Shown piece after piece: positions 44,149 to 52,971 of a DNA stretch of 64,000 nt; the first letter of the stretch is position 1; every line of letters starts with the position of its first letter. The notes below the pieces were generated by a model. It did no database searches and was not told the DNA's origin. It saw nothing but the letters and a program-made list of their open reading frames with translations. Both the position numbers and the translations under genes were made by a program. Where the stretch lies: assembly GCA_002483285.1 (NCBI GenBank), contig DLHP01000008.1, positions 42,759 to 106,758 on the forward strand, given 5' to 3'. This DNA is from Flavobacterium sp. UBA7665. Its GTDB lineage: Bacteria; Bacteroidota; Bacteroidia; Flavobacteriales; Flavobacteriaceae.

Positions 44149-44219
44149 AACACAGATTTCACGGATTCGACAGATATGAAACAATTTAAAAAATCTGTGG
44201 AATCCGTCAAATCTGTGTT
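44149..44219. repeat. Inverted repeat of ACAGATT type, second copy
   Basis: Left arm 44149-44175 and right arm 44192-44219 are inverted copies with about two mismatches, each made of ACAGATT, ACGGATT and ACAGAT units. It fills the gap between two glycan genes, directly after the upstream gene's stop, and belongs to the same family as 22128-22242. Confidence 0.75.
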
Positions 44220-45014
44220 TTATTTTAAATATTGGTTCACGCCGTTTTCGATGCGCACAATCTTTTTATCGATCGTTTCCTGCTGTATACGGTCGTTGAG
44301 TTCTACATTGTGCTTCGAGTTGGTTTTGTGGTGCAAGTGGTAAACGATTCCCGCGTAGCGCAGCCGTTTGGCTTTCACGCCCATATTTCCCATTCTAATA
44401 ACCAGATCGGAGTCTTCCCTACCCCAACCTTCGTAATCCTCGTTGTAGCCGTTTATCGCGATAAAATCCTCACGCCAGAACGACACATTGCAACCGCGGA
44501 ATTTCCTGGAAATCCCAGCATGCGGCTTGTACAAGCCAGACAAAAACGGAATGTGTAAAGTCCGTGTCTTGTTTTTGATTTCTTTCGAGAACATATTGAA
44601 ATTGGTCAATTGCTTTTGAAAAACAATAGGAACACCTTCTGGCAGCACATTTACGCGCGATCCATACAAATACACGTCTTTTTGTGCAGCCCGGCAATGG
44701 TCTTCGACGAATTTTGGATGCATGATGCAATCGCCATCCACCTGGATGATGTATTGCACAGAAGTGCCTGCAACCGCCTTATTGAGTATTTTGGATTTGC
44801 GAAAACCCTGGTCTTCCTGCCAGAAATGTTTAATCGATACTTTGCTTATTTTTTGAAATTCGGCAATCAATTGTTTGGTTTCTTCTTTCGAGCCATCGTC
44901 GGCAATCAGAATTTCGTCAGGCAACTGGGATTGTGCCATCGCGCTTTTTAGCACCAAACGCAACGCATCGGGCCAATTGTAAGTCGCGATTAATAAGGCA
45001 GAAGTGAATGACAT
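44220..45014 (-). CDS. GT2 glycosyltransferase with GT7-like C-terminal part
   Basis: 264 residues. N-terminal GT-A fold (SALLIATYNWPDALRLVL, ILIADDGSKEET, YIIQVDGDCIMH with the DxD). The C-terminal part (GCNVSFWREDFIAINGYNEDYEGWGREDSDL) is the galactosyltransferase-like motif found in chondroitin-polymerase-type GT2 enzymes. Adds a sugar in the polysaccharide locus. Donor and acceptor unknown. Starts 3 bp after the neighbouring gene, so it is in the same operon. Confidence 0.9.
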   Translation of the reverse strand: MSFTSALLIATYNWPDALRLVLKSAMAQSQLPDEILIADDGSKEETKQLIAEFQKISKVSIKHFWQEDQGFRKSKILNKAVAGTSVQYIIQVDGDCIMHPKFVEDHCRAAQKDVYLYGSRVNVLPEGVPIVFQKQLTNFNMFSKEIKNKTRTLHIPFLSGLYKPHAGISRKFRGCNVSFWREDFIAINGYNEDYEGWGREDSDLVIRMGNMGVKAKRLRYAGIVYHLHHKTNSKHNVELNDRIQQETIDKKIVRIENGVNQYLK

Positions 45015-45017
45015 CGC

Positions 45018-45926
45018 TTACGAATTAAAGTACGATTCAAACTTAGGTTTGTACGTGGGCTTGCTGATTTTGGAGTGCTTGAACCATTGCCCGAAATTGC
45101 GAAAAAACAACTTTACCGGCGGAATTTTGAGGTTGGGTGCATCAGCCACTAACTTTTTCAAGACCGTTAAATCTTTCGATGGCAAGTAGGCCAAATCCTT
45201 CCAGATTTCGGGCTCCAAATAAAATACATCCTTGATTTCTTGGTAATTGTCCTTGTTGGCCTTTCTCCATTTGTCGAGAAAATTTGGGTTCATTTCATGC
45301 TTGTGCGACCAGTTGTTGAGTTTGAGCAGCAACTCCTCCTCTGTTCTGGCCAAACCTTCGTGCAGGATATAATCTTCTGCGTAAATGATGCGTTCGCGCG
45401 TGTTCTTGGCCACTTTGTAATTGGGCCAGTTGGTGGCGAGCATTAATTTGGTAGGCTTGTCGATGTAGAGCAAACCGTCGTCGAGGTATTTGTACACGTT
45501 GATGTGGAAACCAGCGAGTTGTATCGGGTGTTTTTCGGGATTGTCGAGGTACGAGTCGTATTTTCGGAGGCGCTTCACGAACTTTTCAAAGTCGATGAAG
45601 ATTTCGTCAGAATCGACTTGCACGAGCCAATTGCCGATGCCCATTTCAAGCGCTAACATATAGCGTTCGCGCGTGTCGTTTTTAATCCCGTTGATTTCAG
45701 CCACGTAGAAATTGTCTTTGTAGATGTGGATTTTCTTATCTACATCGAAAGCTTCGAGCCATTCGTAAAAACTCGGATCCACCTCGAAATGGTTGCCCGA
45801 CCAAGTGCGCTGCTCGTGGTCCATGGCCAGGAAAATATTGTCCGAAAGCGCATAAACCGGCGGAATCGACTTCTTGAGCAACTCGTAATCGTACGACATT
45901 AAAAACCCGACTTGTATCTTTTTCAT
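45018..45926 (-). CDS. Putative glycosyltransferase, paralogue 1 of a pair
   Basis: 302 residues, soluble. It begins KKIQVGFLMSYDYELLKKSI and carries an acidic DxD-like motif in WLVQVDSDEIFIDFEKFV (about 118-135), plus RERYMLALEMG before it. It aligns over its whole length with the protein at 55078-55965 (shared SYDY, TWSG, TRER, DEYF/DEIF, YIDN/YIDK, NWxHK). I infer a GT-A-type glycosyltransferase from the motif and the locus. No well-known family name comes to mind. Lies 9 bp downstream of a GT2 gene. Confidence 0.72.
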   Translation of the reverse strand: MKKIQVGFLMSYDYELLKKSIPPVYALSDNIFLAMDHEQRTWSGNHFEVDPSFYEWLEAFDVDKKIHIYKDNFYVAEINGIKNDTRERYMLALEMGIGNWLVQVDSDEIFIDFEKFVKRLRKYDSYLDNPEKHPIQLAGFHINVYKYLDDGLLYIDKPTKLMLATNWPNYKVAKNTRERIIYAEDYILHEGLARTEEELLLKLNNWSHKHEMNPNFLDKWRKANKDNYQEIKDVFYLEPEIWKDLAYLPSKDLTVLKKLVADAPNLKIPPVKLFFRNFGQWFKHSKISKPTYKPKFESYFNS

Positions 45927-45934
45927 GGTAAATT

Positions 45935-46762
45935 TTACTTTTTGGGAACCTTTGGTAAAAATAATAATATTAGGCTTATGAACCCTTTTAAAATTTTGAA
46001 CGCGAATTTGTGGTCCTTGATGTGCCTGAACTGCAGGAACCGCTTAGAATTGAGTTCGCTGACTTCTTTGTAATCGTCGGCAAACGCGGGGAAATATTTG
46101 GCGATGGTCTGGGATTTCTCTTTGATGAACAACTCAGACGATTTTGGGTTCGACGAAATTCCGGTAAAGTCGTAAATCGCGATGGTTTTCTTGAGGTATT
46201 TGTAGGGAACATTCTCCTTGCAAATGGTGTAAATAAAGAATTCCCAATCGGCAGCGATGCGGTAATTCTCGTTGTAATAAAAGTATTGATCAAACAGCGA
46301 ACGCCTGATAAACGTAGATTGGTGGTTGATCGAACTCGTGTAAAAGAATGAAAAACTCAGCTTTTCAGGATACGTCTTGAGTCGCTTGGATCTGCCGGGC
46401 GTTTCCTTGTAATTGTCACCGTAGTAAATATCGGCTTCACTCGTGAGCATTGGGATGACGTCTTCAAGCACCGTCTGGTTGTAGAAAATATCGCCACCGT
46501 TCATAAAAATCAAAAACTCGCCTGTGGCAGCCTTGATCGCTTTATTCATCGCATTGAAAACGCCCGAATCTTTTTCGCTTACGGCAATGTCGATGCGGTC
46601 TTTGTATTGGTTGATTAGTTCGACGCTGCCATCGGTACTGCCGCCATCCATGACCACAAATTCGTAATCGCTTGAAGTTTGTGAAAGGACGCTCGCAATG
46701 GTTTTTTCAAGACCGGGCTTGTCGTTGTAATTCACCGTGATGATGGAGACTTTCTTACTCAT
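45935..46762 (-). CDS. GT2 family glycosyltransferase
   Basis: 275 residues from the ATG at 46762. The longer frame upstream overlaps the next gene. GT-A motifs: VSIITVNYNDKPGLEKTI, VVMDGGSTDGS, SGVFNAMNKAI and FMNGGDIFYN as the DxD-equivalent. The C-terminal region (RIAADWEFFIYT, YDFTGISSNPKS) and a hydrophobic tail (FISLILLFLPK) match its paralogue at 50067. The start overlaps the upstream SGNH-like gene by 8 bp, so translation is coupled. Typical of colanic-acid-type WcaA/WcaE enzymes. Confidence 0.92.
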   Translation of the reverse strand: MSKKVSIITVNYNDKPGLEKTIASVLSQTSSDYEFVVMDGGSTDGSVELINQYKDRIDIAVSEKDSGVFNAMNKAIKAATGEFLIFMNGGDIFYNQTVLEDVIPMLTSEADIYYGDNYKETPGRSKRLKTYPEKLSFSFFYTSSINHQSTFIRRSLFDQYFYYNENYRIAADWEFFIYTICKENVPYKYLKKTIAIYDFTGISSNPKSSELFIKEKSQTIAKYFPAFADDYKEVSELNSKRFLQFRHIKDHKFAFKILKGFISLILLFLPKVPKK

Positions 46763-47696
46763 GTCGAGGGATTTTGGCTTCGTATAACAATTCTGCAATC
46801 AACATTTGGGTACGGACTTGCACGCCTTTGGTAGACAAATGGTAAGGCGTGTCGTACATCAGCTCATTCGGGAAACGGTATTTTTGCGGATTCCCGATGA
46901 CGGTGAAATGGTTGTTGTGATACGCTTTCTCGACTTCCATGATTTTGTCGGCACTGTTGTCGTACGAACGCGCTTCGAACGCAGGAAAAGCCAGGATCAT
47001 ACTCGCTCCCTTCGCCTTCACCTTAGTTTCAAAATCCTTGAGAATTGTGATGATTTCAGGATTAAAAGGCCGGTCGATATGACCAAAGACCAATTCATTG
47101 GGCTCACGATTTTCAAGTCGTTTGTAGCAATCGCCGTAGGAATTGAACGCATCGCGTAAATAGACTGCATCGCCACCCGAGGTTTTGTATTCAGACGGCA
47201 TGTATTTAGACACCGCGTAAGCCGGCAGGAATTCGTAAATGTTTTTGAATTGCTTCCAGCGCAAAGTGTTCACATTGGTATTCCTGACGTCAAAGATGGT
47301 CCTGAACAATTCGTTGGCTCCGTAAGCAAAGTCGCCAAACAACTGGTCGTACTCGGGAATCACCACCACCACGTCACCAGATTTGATTTCGGGAATCGTA
47401 TGGTCAAGCATATACACCAAACCGATGGCCGCATGCACGCCGGTATTGATTGGATTGCGCCCGAGTGAATCCTTGATCGTCTGCGAATCGAGGCTCATGC
47501 TCACATTAGAACCACCTACCAGTACGATTCGCGGCTTTTCTACGTGCCGCAGCAACGAATCCTTCTTGGGCATAGAGAAAAGCAACGAAGTCTTAGCGCG
47601 CGGCGTGGCAGGCAAAGCCAAACCGACGGCCAGTATTACCGCTAAAATGCTTAGGAACAATAATATTTTGAGCAGAAAGCTTTTCATTGTCGCCAT
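46755..47696 (-). CDS. SGNH-like protein associated with MBOAT acyltransferase
   Basis: 313 residues. One N-terminal membrane anchor (about 5-27), then a periplasmic domain with an SGNH-like opening VLVGGSNVSMSLDS (about 56-69) and a late TPYHLSTKG segment whose His could complete an Asp-x-x-His site. GGSN in place of the usual GDS is odd but seen in DltD/AlgJ-like partners. Its stop/start overlaps: one base with the MBOAT gene upstream and 8 bp with the GT2 gene downstream. I infer that it takes acyl groups from the MBOAT protein to the glycan. Confidence 0.75.
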   Translation of the reverse strand: MATMKSFLLKILLFLSILAVILAVGLALPATPRAKTSLLFSMPKKDSLLRHVEKPRIVLVGGSNVSMSLDSQTIKDSLGRNPINTGVHAAIGLVYMLDHTIPEIKSGDVVVVIPEYDQLFGDFAYGANELFRTIFDVRNTNVNTLRWKQFKNIYEFLPAYAVSKYMPSEYKTSGGDAVYLRDAFNSYGDCYKRLENREPNELVFGHIDRPFNPEIITILKDFETKVKAKGASMILAFPAFEARSYDNSADKIMEVEKAYHNNHFTVIGNPQKYRFPNELMYDTPYHLSTKGVQVRTQMLIAELLYEAKIPRHE

Positions 47697-49132
47697 TAAA
47701 ACTGGAAATAAATGAATTGCTGGCTGAGTCCGCGGAATTCAAAAATAGCGATTACTATTGCGTAATAGAGCGCCCAACGCAGGATTTTTGGCCATTTGAG
47801 ACCTGTCTTGGCAATCGCATATTGTTCCTCGCGTCCAAACCACTCCATGATGACAAAAATCACGAGCAGCCAAACCGTTGAATTTTTAATGTTCTGCGGT
47901 TTGGAGAATACTGAAGGCGAGAATATCTCACCGATATATTCAAAAGCCGCGGTCATATTGTCGGCACGGAAGAATATCCAGGCAAAAACCGTAAGCGAGA
48001 ACGTAATCACCATCGCGATGATTTCCCTGAAATTGGCAAATGTGCGGCCTTGCGCCACAATGTCGAGGTTGTTTCGGTTGCTTTTGAAAATAATCGACGG
48101 CAGGATGAACAGTGCGTTGAGGAAACCCCACATGATAAACGTCCAGTTGGCGCCGTGCCAGAATCCGCTTACGAGGAAAATGATGAACGTGTTCCGGATA
48201 CGCATCCAATTCCCACCTTTGCTTCCGCCAAGCGGGATGTAAAGGTAGTCTCTGAACCACGTAGAGAGCGAAATGTGCCATCTTCTCCAGAATTCGGCAA
48301 TGTCCCTTGAGAAATACGGGAACGCGAAATTACGCAGCAAATCGATGCCGAACAGACGTGCGGTTCCGAGTGCGATATCCGAATAACCCGAGAAATCTCC
48401 GTAAATCTGGAAGGCGAAGAAAATCGCACCTACGATGTGCGTACTGCCCGAATATTCGCCCGAGTTGTTGAACACCATATTGGCATACTCGGCGCAATTG
48501 TCTGCAATCACGACCTTTTTAAACAATCCCCAAAGGATTTGCTTGAGTCCGTCTACGGCATTGTTGTAATTGAACTCGCGTTTGCGCTGAATTTGTGGCA
48601 ACAAATGTGTGGCCCTTTCAATCGGCCCGGCAACCAGCAACGGGAAGAAACTCACAAACACAGAATAATCAATAAAATTCCTTTCGGGTTTGATGCGGTC
48701 TTTGTAGATATCAATCACGTAAGAAAGCCCGTGGAACGTGTAAAATGAGATACCGACGGGAAGGATGACGTTCAAGGTCCAGAAATCGGCTTTGAAACCC
48801 ACTGTTGCCAACGCATCGGCAAAAGACTCCGCAAAGAAATTGTAGTATTTAAAAATCCCGAGGAACCCCAAGTTGATGATGACGCTGAGCCAAAACCAGA
48901 ACTTCTTCATGGCTTCATTGCGCGCGTCGGCCATCTTGAGCCCCGTAAAATAATCGAGGAACGTAGAAAACATCAGTAAAAACAAAAAGCGGTAATCCCA
49001 ACAGGCGTAGAAGAAATAACTCGACACCAACAGCAAAATGTTCTGGAGTTTCATGTTTCCTTTGGTCCCGAACCAGTATAGCAGGAAAACCAACGGTAGA
49101 AACAAGGCAAATTCTATGGAATTGAACAGCAT
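47696..49132 (-). CDS. MBOAT family membrane-bound O-acyltransferase
   Basis: 478 residues, about ten membrane helices. Conserved FPYFSRDIAEFWRRWHISLS and FLVSGFWHGANWTFIMWG stretches hold the family Asn/Asp and the invariant His (in FWHGANW). AlgI/DltB-type proteins move acetyl groups across the inner membrane for O-acetylation of exopolysaccharide or teichoic acid. The two SGNH-like genes on both sides are the expected periplasmic partners, and the whole set sits in a fucose-polysaccharide operon, so glycan O-acetylation is the likely role. Confidence 0.94.
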   Translation of the reverse strand: MLFNSIEFALFLPLVFLLYWFGTKGNMKLQNILLLVSSYFFYACWDYRFLFLLMFSTFLDYFTGLKMADARNEAMKKFWFWLSVIINLGFLGIFKYYNFFAESFADALATVGFKADFWTLNVILPVGISFYTFHGLSYVIDIYKDRIKPERNFIDYSVFVSFFPLLVAGPIERATHLLPQIQRKREFNYNNAVDGLKQILWGLFKKVVIADNCAEYANMVFNNSGEYSGSTHIVGAIFFAFQIYGDFSGYSDIALGTARLFGIDLLRNFAFPYFSRDIAEFWRRWHISLSTWFRDYLYIPLGGSKGGNWMRIRNTFIIFLVSGFWHGANWTFIMWGFLNALFILPSIIFKSNRNNLDIVAQGRTFANFREIIAMVITFSLTVFAWIFFRADNMTAAFEYIGEIFSPSVFSKPQNIKNSTVWLLVIFVIMEWFGREEQYAIAKTGLKWPKILRWALYYAIVIAIFEFRGLSQQFIYFQF

Positions 49133-49215
49133 AATTTGAATTTAACTATTTATAAATGAATGTTTTACTATTTAATCCAGGTGCAAAATAACAATTCTTA
49201 ATTGGATTTGGCGGC

Positions 49216-50043
49216 TCAGCGGATTATATTTTTATATCGGTGTTTGAATTTTTCGGGTTGTTTGAGGTGTGTGCCGTCCTTGAAATACGACTCATCGAGC
49301 CACACGATGCTTTCAAAAAAACCTTTAAACTCTTGTTGCAAATTGTTATCTATAATCTCTTGCCTATTAAGTAGTTCAACTTCTTTTTTCTTTTTTAAAC
49401 TTACAGGCGCTGCAACCAATACCAACCTGAAATGATGTTGCCGGGCAAGCGCCGACATCTTGTGTAAATATTGGGCAGAAATGGGCGATATGAGATTAAA
49501 GGTTGGCTTGTCTTTGGTTTCAAATTCGGGCGACCAATTGCTGGTAAGTACCGCAGGCCAATGCGCAATCGCCGTGAACGGAATTTTAGAAACCTGCTTT
49601 TTCACGTCGGGCGTCATCAATGCCATATACTCGCTTCGATAGAAAGGCTTCACAAAATAATTGTAGGTAAAAATCTGGTCGAGGTTGTTGACGAAACTAA
49701 AAGGCGTAAAGAAGACATACGCGGTATCGATGGTGTTGCCCGCCTTGATGTAGTTGTCAAGCAACACATACTGGCCGGCCATACTGATGGCTTGATTGGA
49801 AGTAAGCGAGTTTACGGTGTCGTTCTCCTGGGCACCGTCAAACATTTGTTTCCCGACACTGTCTCCAAGTAAAACTTTACGCGCTTTGCTATGCTTTTTG
49901 CTTTTTTCTATCGAGAAGTACACCTCGGCTCCCAATACTTTTTTAACATACCGCTCATTGCGCATCATCAGCAAAGATTTGATCTGGAAAATTGCCAAGG
50001 CAACCAGGACGAAAAGAAGCGTTTTGAGCACGAATTGTTTCAT
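49216..50043 (-). CDS. SGNH-like periplasmic protein, second one beside MBOAT
   Basis: 275 residues. N-terminal membrane anchor (about 5-24) and a domain with RKVLLGDSVGKQMFD (GDS-type block I, about 54-68) and a terminal YFKDGTHLKQP whose Asp and His fit block V of SGNH hydrolases. A probable O-acetyltransferase or esterase for the locus glycan. It is separated from the MBOAT gene by 83 bp, a gap where I see no clear element. It is more canonical than its neighbour at 46755. Confidence 0.72.
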   Translation of the reverse strand: MKQFVLKTLLFVLVALAIFQIKSLLMMRNERYVKKVLGAEVYFSIEKSKKHSKARKVLLGDSVGKQMFDGAQENDTVNSLTSNQAISMAGQYVLLDNYIKAGNTIDTAYVFFTPFSFVNNLDQIFTYNYFVKPFYRSEYMALMTPDVKKQVSKIPFTAIAHWPAVLTSNWSPEFETKDKPTFNLISPISAQYLHKMSALARQHHFRLVLVAAPVSLKKKKEVELLNRQEIIDNNLQQEFKGFFESIVWLDESYFKDGTHLKQPEKFKHRYKNIIR

Positions 50044-50066
50044 TTACAATAGCAATTTCGGGCTGA

Positions 50067-50912
50067 TTAATATCTGTATCCGCGGTAGGAATGGTCTTGT
50101 TTGGGCAGGAATAAGAGCAGGAAGTTTGAAAACCCTTTAAGCAACTTCCAGGCGATACGGTATTGCTTGATGTAAATGATGTTTCTGAAACGCTTGGAGT
50201 CAAGCAATTTGATGATTTTATAATCGTCGATCATCATTGAAAAGTACTTGTCGAAAGTGATTTTTTTCTCAGAGGCGACGAGTTGGTAGTTTTTGGGATC
50301 GGACGAGATTCCTGTAAAATCATACTCAGAAATCACGATGCCAATGTGTTTGTAAGATACCTTTTCAATACAGATGGCCACGATGAAGAATTCCCAATCC
50401 GAGGCGATCTTTAAGTTTTCATTGTACATGGAGATAGACTCAAACAAACTTCTTTTGATGAAACTTCCCTGATGCGGCAAACTGTTTTCGATAAAAAATC
50501 CAAGACTCAACTTGTTAGGAAAAACCCAGTCTTCGTATTTTTTCTTACGCTTGTTGAAATAGATCAGGTCGCCATAGTATATCCCATAATCGTCTACCAT
50601 GAGTTTTTCGGCCTTGGATACGGTGTCTGGTTCCAAAAAACAATCGCCGCTGTTCATAAACAAAAGGTAGACGCCCGTTGCGGCACGGATCCCTTTGTTC
50701 ATGGCATTGTAAATCCCCGAATCGGGTTCACTTATCCAATAATGAATTTTATCCTGGTGGGTTTCGATGAGTTCCTTACTGCCATCGGTGCTGCCACCAT
50801 CGATTACAATGTATTCTATATCGGCGTAGGTTTGGCCTACGACACTTTGGATGGTTTTCCTGAGGCCTTCCTTTTCGTTGTAATTGATGGTGATAACAGA
50901 GATTTTACCCAT
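50067..50912 (-). CDS. GT2 family glycosyltransferase
   Basis: 281 residues. GT-A motifs ISVITINYNEKEGLRKTI, YIVIDGGSTDGS, SGIYNAMNKGI and FMNSGDCFLE. The C-terminus (KIASDWEFFIVA, YDFTGISSDPKNY, GFSNFLLLFLPK) matches the gene at 45935, so the two are paralogues that probably add different sugars in the same repeat unit. Starts 8 bp after the fcl stop, in the same operon. Confidence 0.92.
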   Translation of the reverse strand: MGKISVITINYNEKEGLRKTIQSVVGQTYADIEYIVIDGGSTDGSKELIETHQDKIHYWISEPDSGIYNAMNKGIRAATGVYLLFMNSGDCFLEPDTVSKAEKLMVDDYGIYYGDLIYFNKRKKKYEDWVFPNKLSLGFFIENSLPHQGSFIKRSLFESISMYNENLKIASDWEFFIVAICIEKVSYKHIGIVISEYDFTGISSDPKNYQLVASEKKITFDKYFSMMIDDYKIIKLLDSKRFRNIIYIKQYRIAWKLLKGFSNFLLLFLPKQDHSYRGYRY

Positions 50913-50920
50913 AGTTTCCT

Positions 50921-51850
50921 TTAAGCTTCGCTCAGAAATTTGTCTTTATACACCTTACGGATGCCGTCTTCCAGTTCGATGGAATGTTTCCAGCCCAAGC
51001 TGTTTAGTTTGGTAGTGTCTGTTAATTTTCGTGGCGTTCCATCGGGTTTTGAGGCGTCGAAAACTACCTCGCCTTCATACCCGACAATCCCTTTAATCAA
51101 AAATGCCAAATCTTTGATTGCTATCTCTTTACCTGTGCCGATGTTTACAAAACCTTTGTCGTGATAATGCTGCATGAGGTACACGCAAGCATTGGCCATA
51201 TCTGAGGCATGCAGAAACTCGCGAAGCGGTGTCCCCGTACCCCAAACAGTCACGGTTTGCTGCCCGTTTTCTTTGGCTTCATGAAATTTGCGGAGTAACG
51301 CTGGGAGCACATGCGAGTTCTGCAAATCATAATTGTCATTAAAGCCGTATAGATTGGTAGGCATTACCGAAATGAAATTGCAGCCATACTGATCCCGATA
51401 CGCATCACACATCTTGATTCCGGCGATTTTAGCAATCGCATAGGCATCGTTGGTTTCCTCTAATAAACCAGTCAGGAGGTATTCTTCTTTAAGTGGCTGT
51501 GGCGCCAACTTAGGATAAATACAGGTAGATCCCAGAAACATCAATTTTTTGACATCCATCTTGTAACTTTGGTGGATTACATTGCTCTGGATCATGATGT
51601 TTTGGTAGATAAAATCGGCCTTGTATTGGTTGTTAGCTACGATTCCGCCTACTTTTGCAGCGGCGAGGAAGACATACTCAGGTTTCTCGGCTTCAAAAAA
51701 ATCGGCAACGGCTTTTTGGTCAATCAGATTAAGTTCGGTAGACGTGCGCGTTACGATATTGGTGAAACCCCTTTCCTGTAAATCCTTTACAATCGCGCTA
51801 CCCACCATTCCCCGATGGCCTGCTACATAAATTTTTGAATTGAGCTGCAT
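50921..51850 (-). CDS. fcl: GDP-L-fucose synthase
   Basis: 309 residues, SDR fold. NADP motif AGHRGMVGSAIV (about 10-21), catalytic Ser in FLGSTCIYPK, and YxxxK in YAIAKIAG. Residues HASDMANACVYL and NIGTGKEIAIKDLA belong to the GDP-sugar pocket. Converts GDP-4-keto-6-deoxy-D-mannose to GDP-L-fucose by epimerisation and reduction. It follows gmd by 15 bp, giving the complete two-step pathway from GDP-mannose, and so predicts L-fucose in the surface glycan. Confidence 0.96.
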   Translation of the reverse strand: MQLNSKIYVAGHRGMVGSAIVKDLQERGFTNIVTRTSTELNLIDQKAVADFFEAEKPEYVFLAAAKVGGIVANNQYKADFIYQNIMIQSNVIHQSYKMDVKKLMFLGSTCIYPKLAPQPLKEEYLLTGLLEETNDAYAIAKIAGIKMCDAYRDQYGCNFISVMPTNLYGFNDNYDLQNSHVLPALLRKFHEAKENGQQTVTVWGTGTPLREFLHASDMANACVYLMQHYHDKGFVNIGTGKEIAIKDLAFLIKGIVGYEGEVVFDASKPDGTPRKLTDTTKLNSLGWKHSIELEDGIRKVYKDKFLSEA

Positions 51851-51865
51851 AATTCTGGCTGGCTG

Positions 51866-52954
51866 TTATTTGTAATTTTTTAGGTGCAATTCTTTTTTGA
51901 AGATCTCCAAATCGGCCTCCATCATTTCCTTGACGAGCATATCGAGCGTGTACTTAGGCTCCCAGCCCAATTTGGTTTTGGCTTTGGTATTGTCGCCAAT
52001 CAAAAGATCCACCTCAGTTGGACGGAAATAAGCCGGGTCGATCCTCACGACCACCTGGCCTACCTGGAACGCGTAGTCAGGATTTGAAGTAGTCACAACT
52101 GTAGCGGTTTCATCAACACCTTCCCCTTTGAAATCAAGGGTTACGCCTACTTCCCTGAACGCCATTCGGATGAATTCGCGCACTTCGGTTGTTACGCCGG
52201 TAGATATCACGAAATCTTCGGGTTTGTCTTGCTGCAAGATCAACCACATTGCTTCTACATAATCTTTGGCGTGTCCCCAATCCCTTTGGGAATCAATGTT
52301 CCCCATGTAAAGTGTGTCCTGCATGCCGAGTGCCATCTGCGAAACGGCGCGGGTAATTTTGCGGGTCACAAAAGTTTCTCCACGACGTGGGCTTTCGTGA
52401 TTGAAAAGGATTCCGTTACAAGCAAACATATCGTAAGCCTCACGGTAATTTACCGTAATCCAGTAGGCGTACATTTTAGCTACTGCATACGGCGAACGCG
52501 GGTAAAAAGGCGTAGTTTCTTTCTGCGGTACTTCTTGCACCAAACCGTACAACTCAGAGGTCGAGGCCTGGTATATTTTTGTTTTTTTTGTCAATCCGAG
52601 CAAACGGACCGCGTCAAGGATACGCAAGGTTCCGATTCCGTCGGCGTTGGCGGTGTATTCAGGAACATCAAAACTCACTTTAACATGGCTCATCGCGCCC
52701 AGGTTGTAGATTTCATCGGGTTGTGTTTCCTGAATGATACGGATCAGGTTGGTCGAGTCGCTCAAATCACCATAATGCATCTTGAAATGCTGGTTGTCTA
52801 CATGCGGATCTTCATAAATGTGGTCGATACGCTGGGTATTGAACAAAGAACTTCTTCGTTTGATGCCGTGAACCATGTAGCCCTTCGACAATAACAATTC
52901 GGCTAGATATGCGCCGTCCTGACCTGTAATTCCTGTTACTAAAGCTGTTTTCAT
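51866..52954 (-). CDS. gmd: GDP-mannose 4,6-dehydratase
   Basis: 362 residues. Starts KTALVTGITGQDGAYLAELLL (glycine-rich NADP site) with the NADP-binding basic pair in HGIKRRSSLFNTQRID. Catalytic residues: Ser/Glu in ASTSELYG and YxxxK in YAVAKMYAYW. DNTKAKTKLGWEPKY is the usual C-terminal block. First step from GDP-mannose toward GDP-L-fucose. A related gene follows directly upstream in the operon. Confidence 0.97.
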   Translation of the reverse strand: MKTALVTGITGQDGAYLAELLLSKGYMVHGIKRRSSLFNTQRIDHIYEDPHVDNQHFKMHYGDLSDSTNLIRIIQETQPDEIYNLGAMSHVKVSFDVPEYTANADGIGTLRILDAVRLLGLTKKTKIYQASTSELYGLVQEVPQKETTPFYPRSPYAVAKMYAYWITVNYREAYDMFACNGILFNHESPRRGETFVTRKITRAVSQMALGMQDTLYMGNIDSQRDWGHAKDYVEAMWLILQQDKPEDFVISTGVTTEVREFIRMAFREVGVTLDFKGEGVDETATVVTTSNPDYAFQVGQVVVRIDPAYFRPTEVDLLIGDNTKAKTKLGWEPKYTLDMLVKEMMEADLEIFKKELHLKNYK

Positions 52955-52971
52955 GTGTACTCTTATGTGTT

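Noticed and set aside
22128..44219. The ACAGATT inverted repeats as ends of an insertion sequence
   Set aside because: No transposase gene between the arms; the spacers are 57 and 16 bp, too short for a transposon.
52229..52894. 221-codon open frame opposite gmd
   Set aside because: Antisense shadow of a confidently identified gene.
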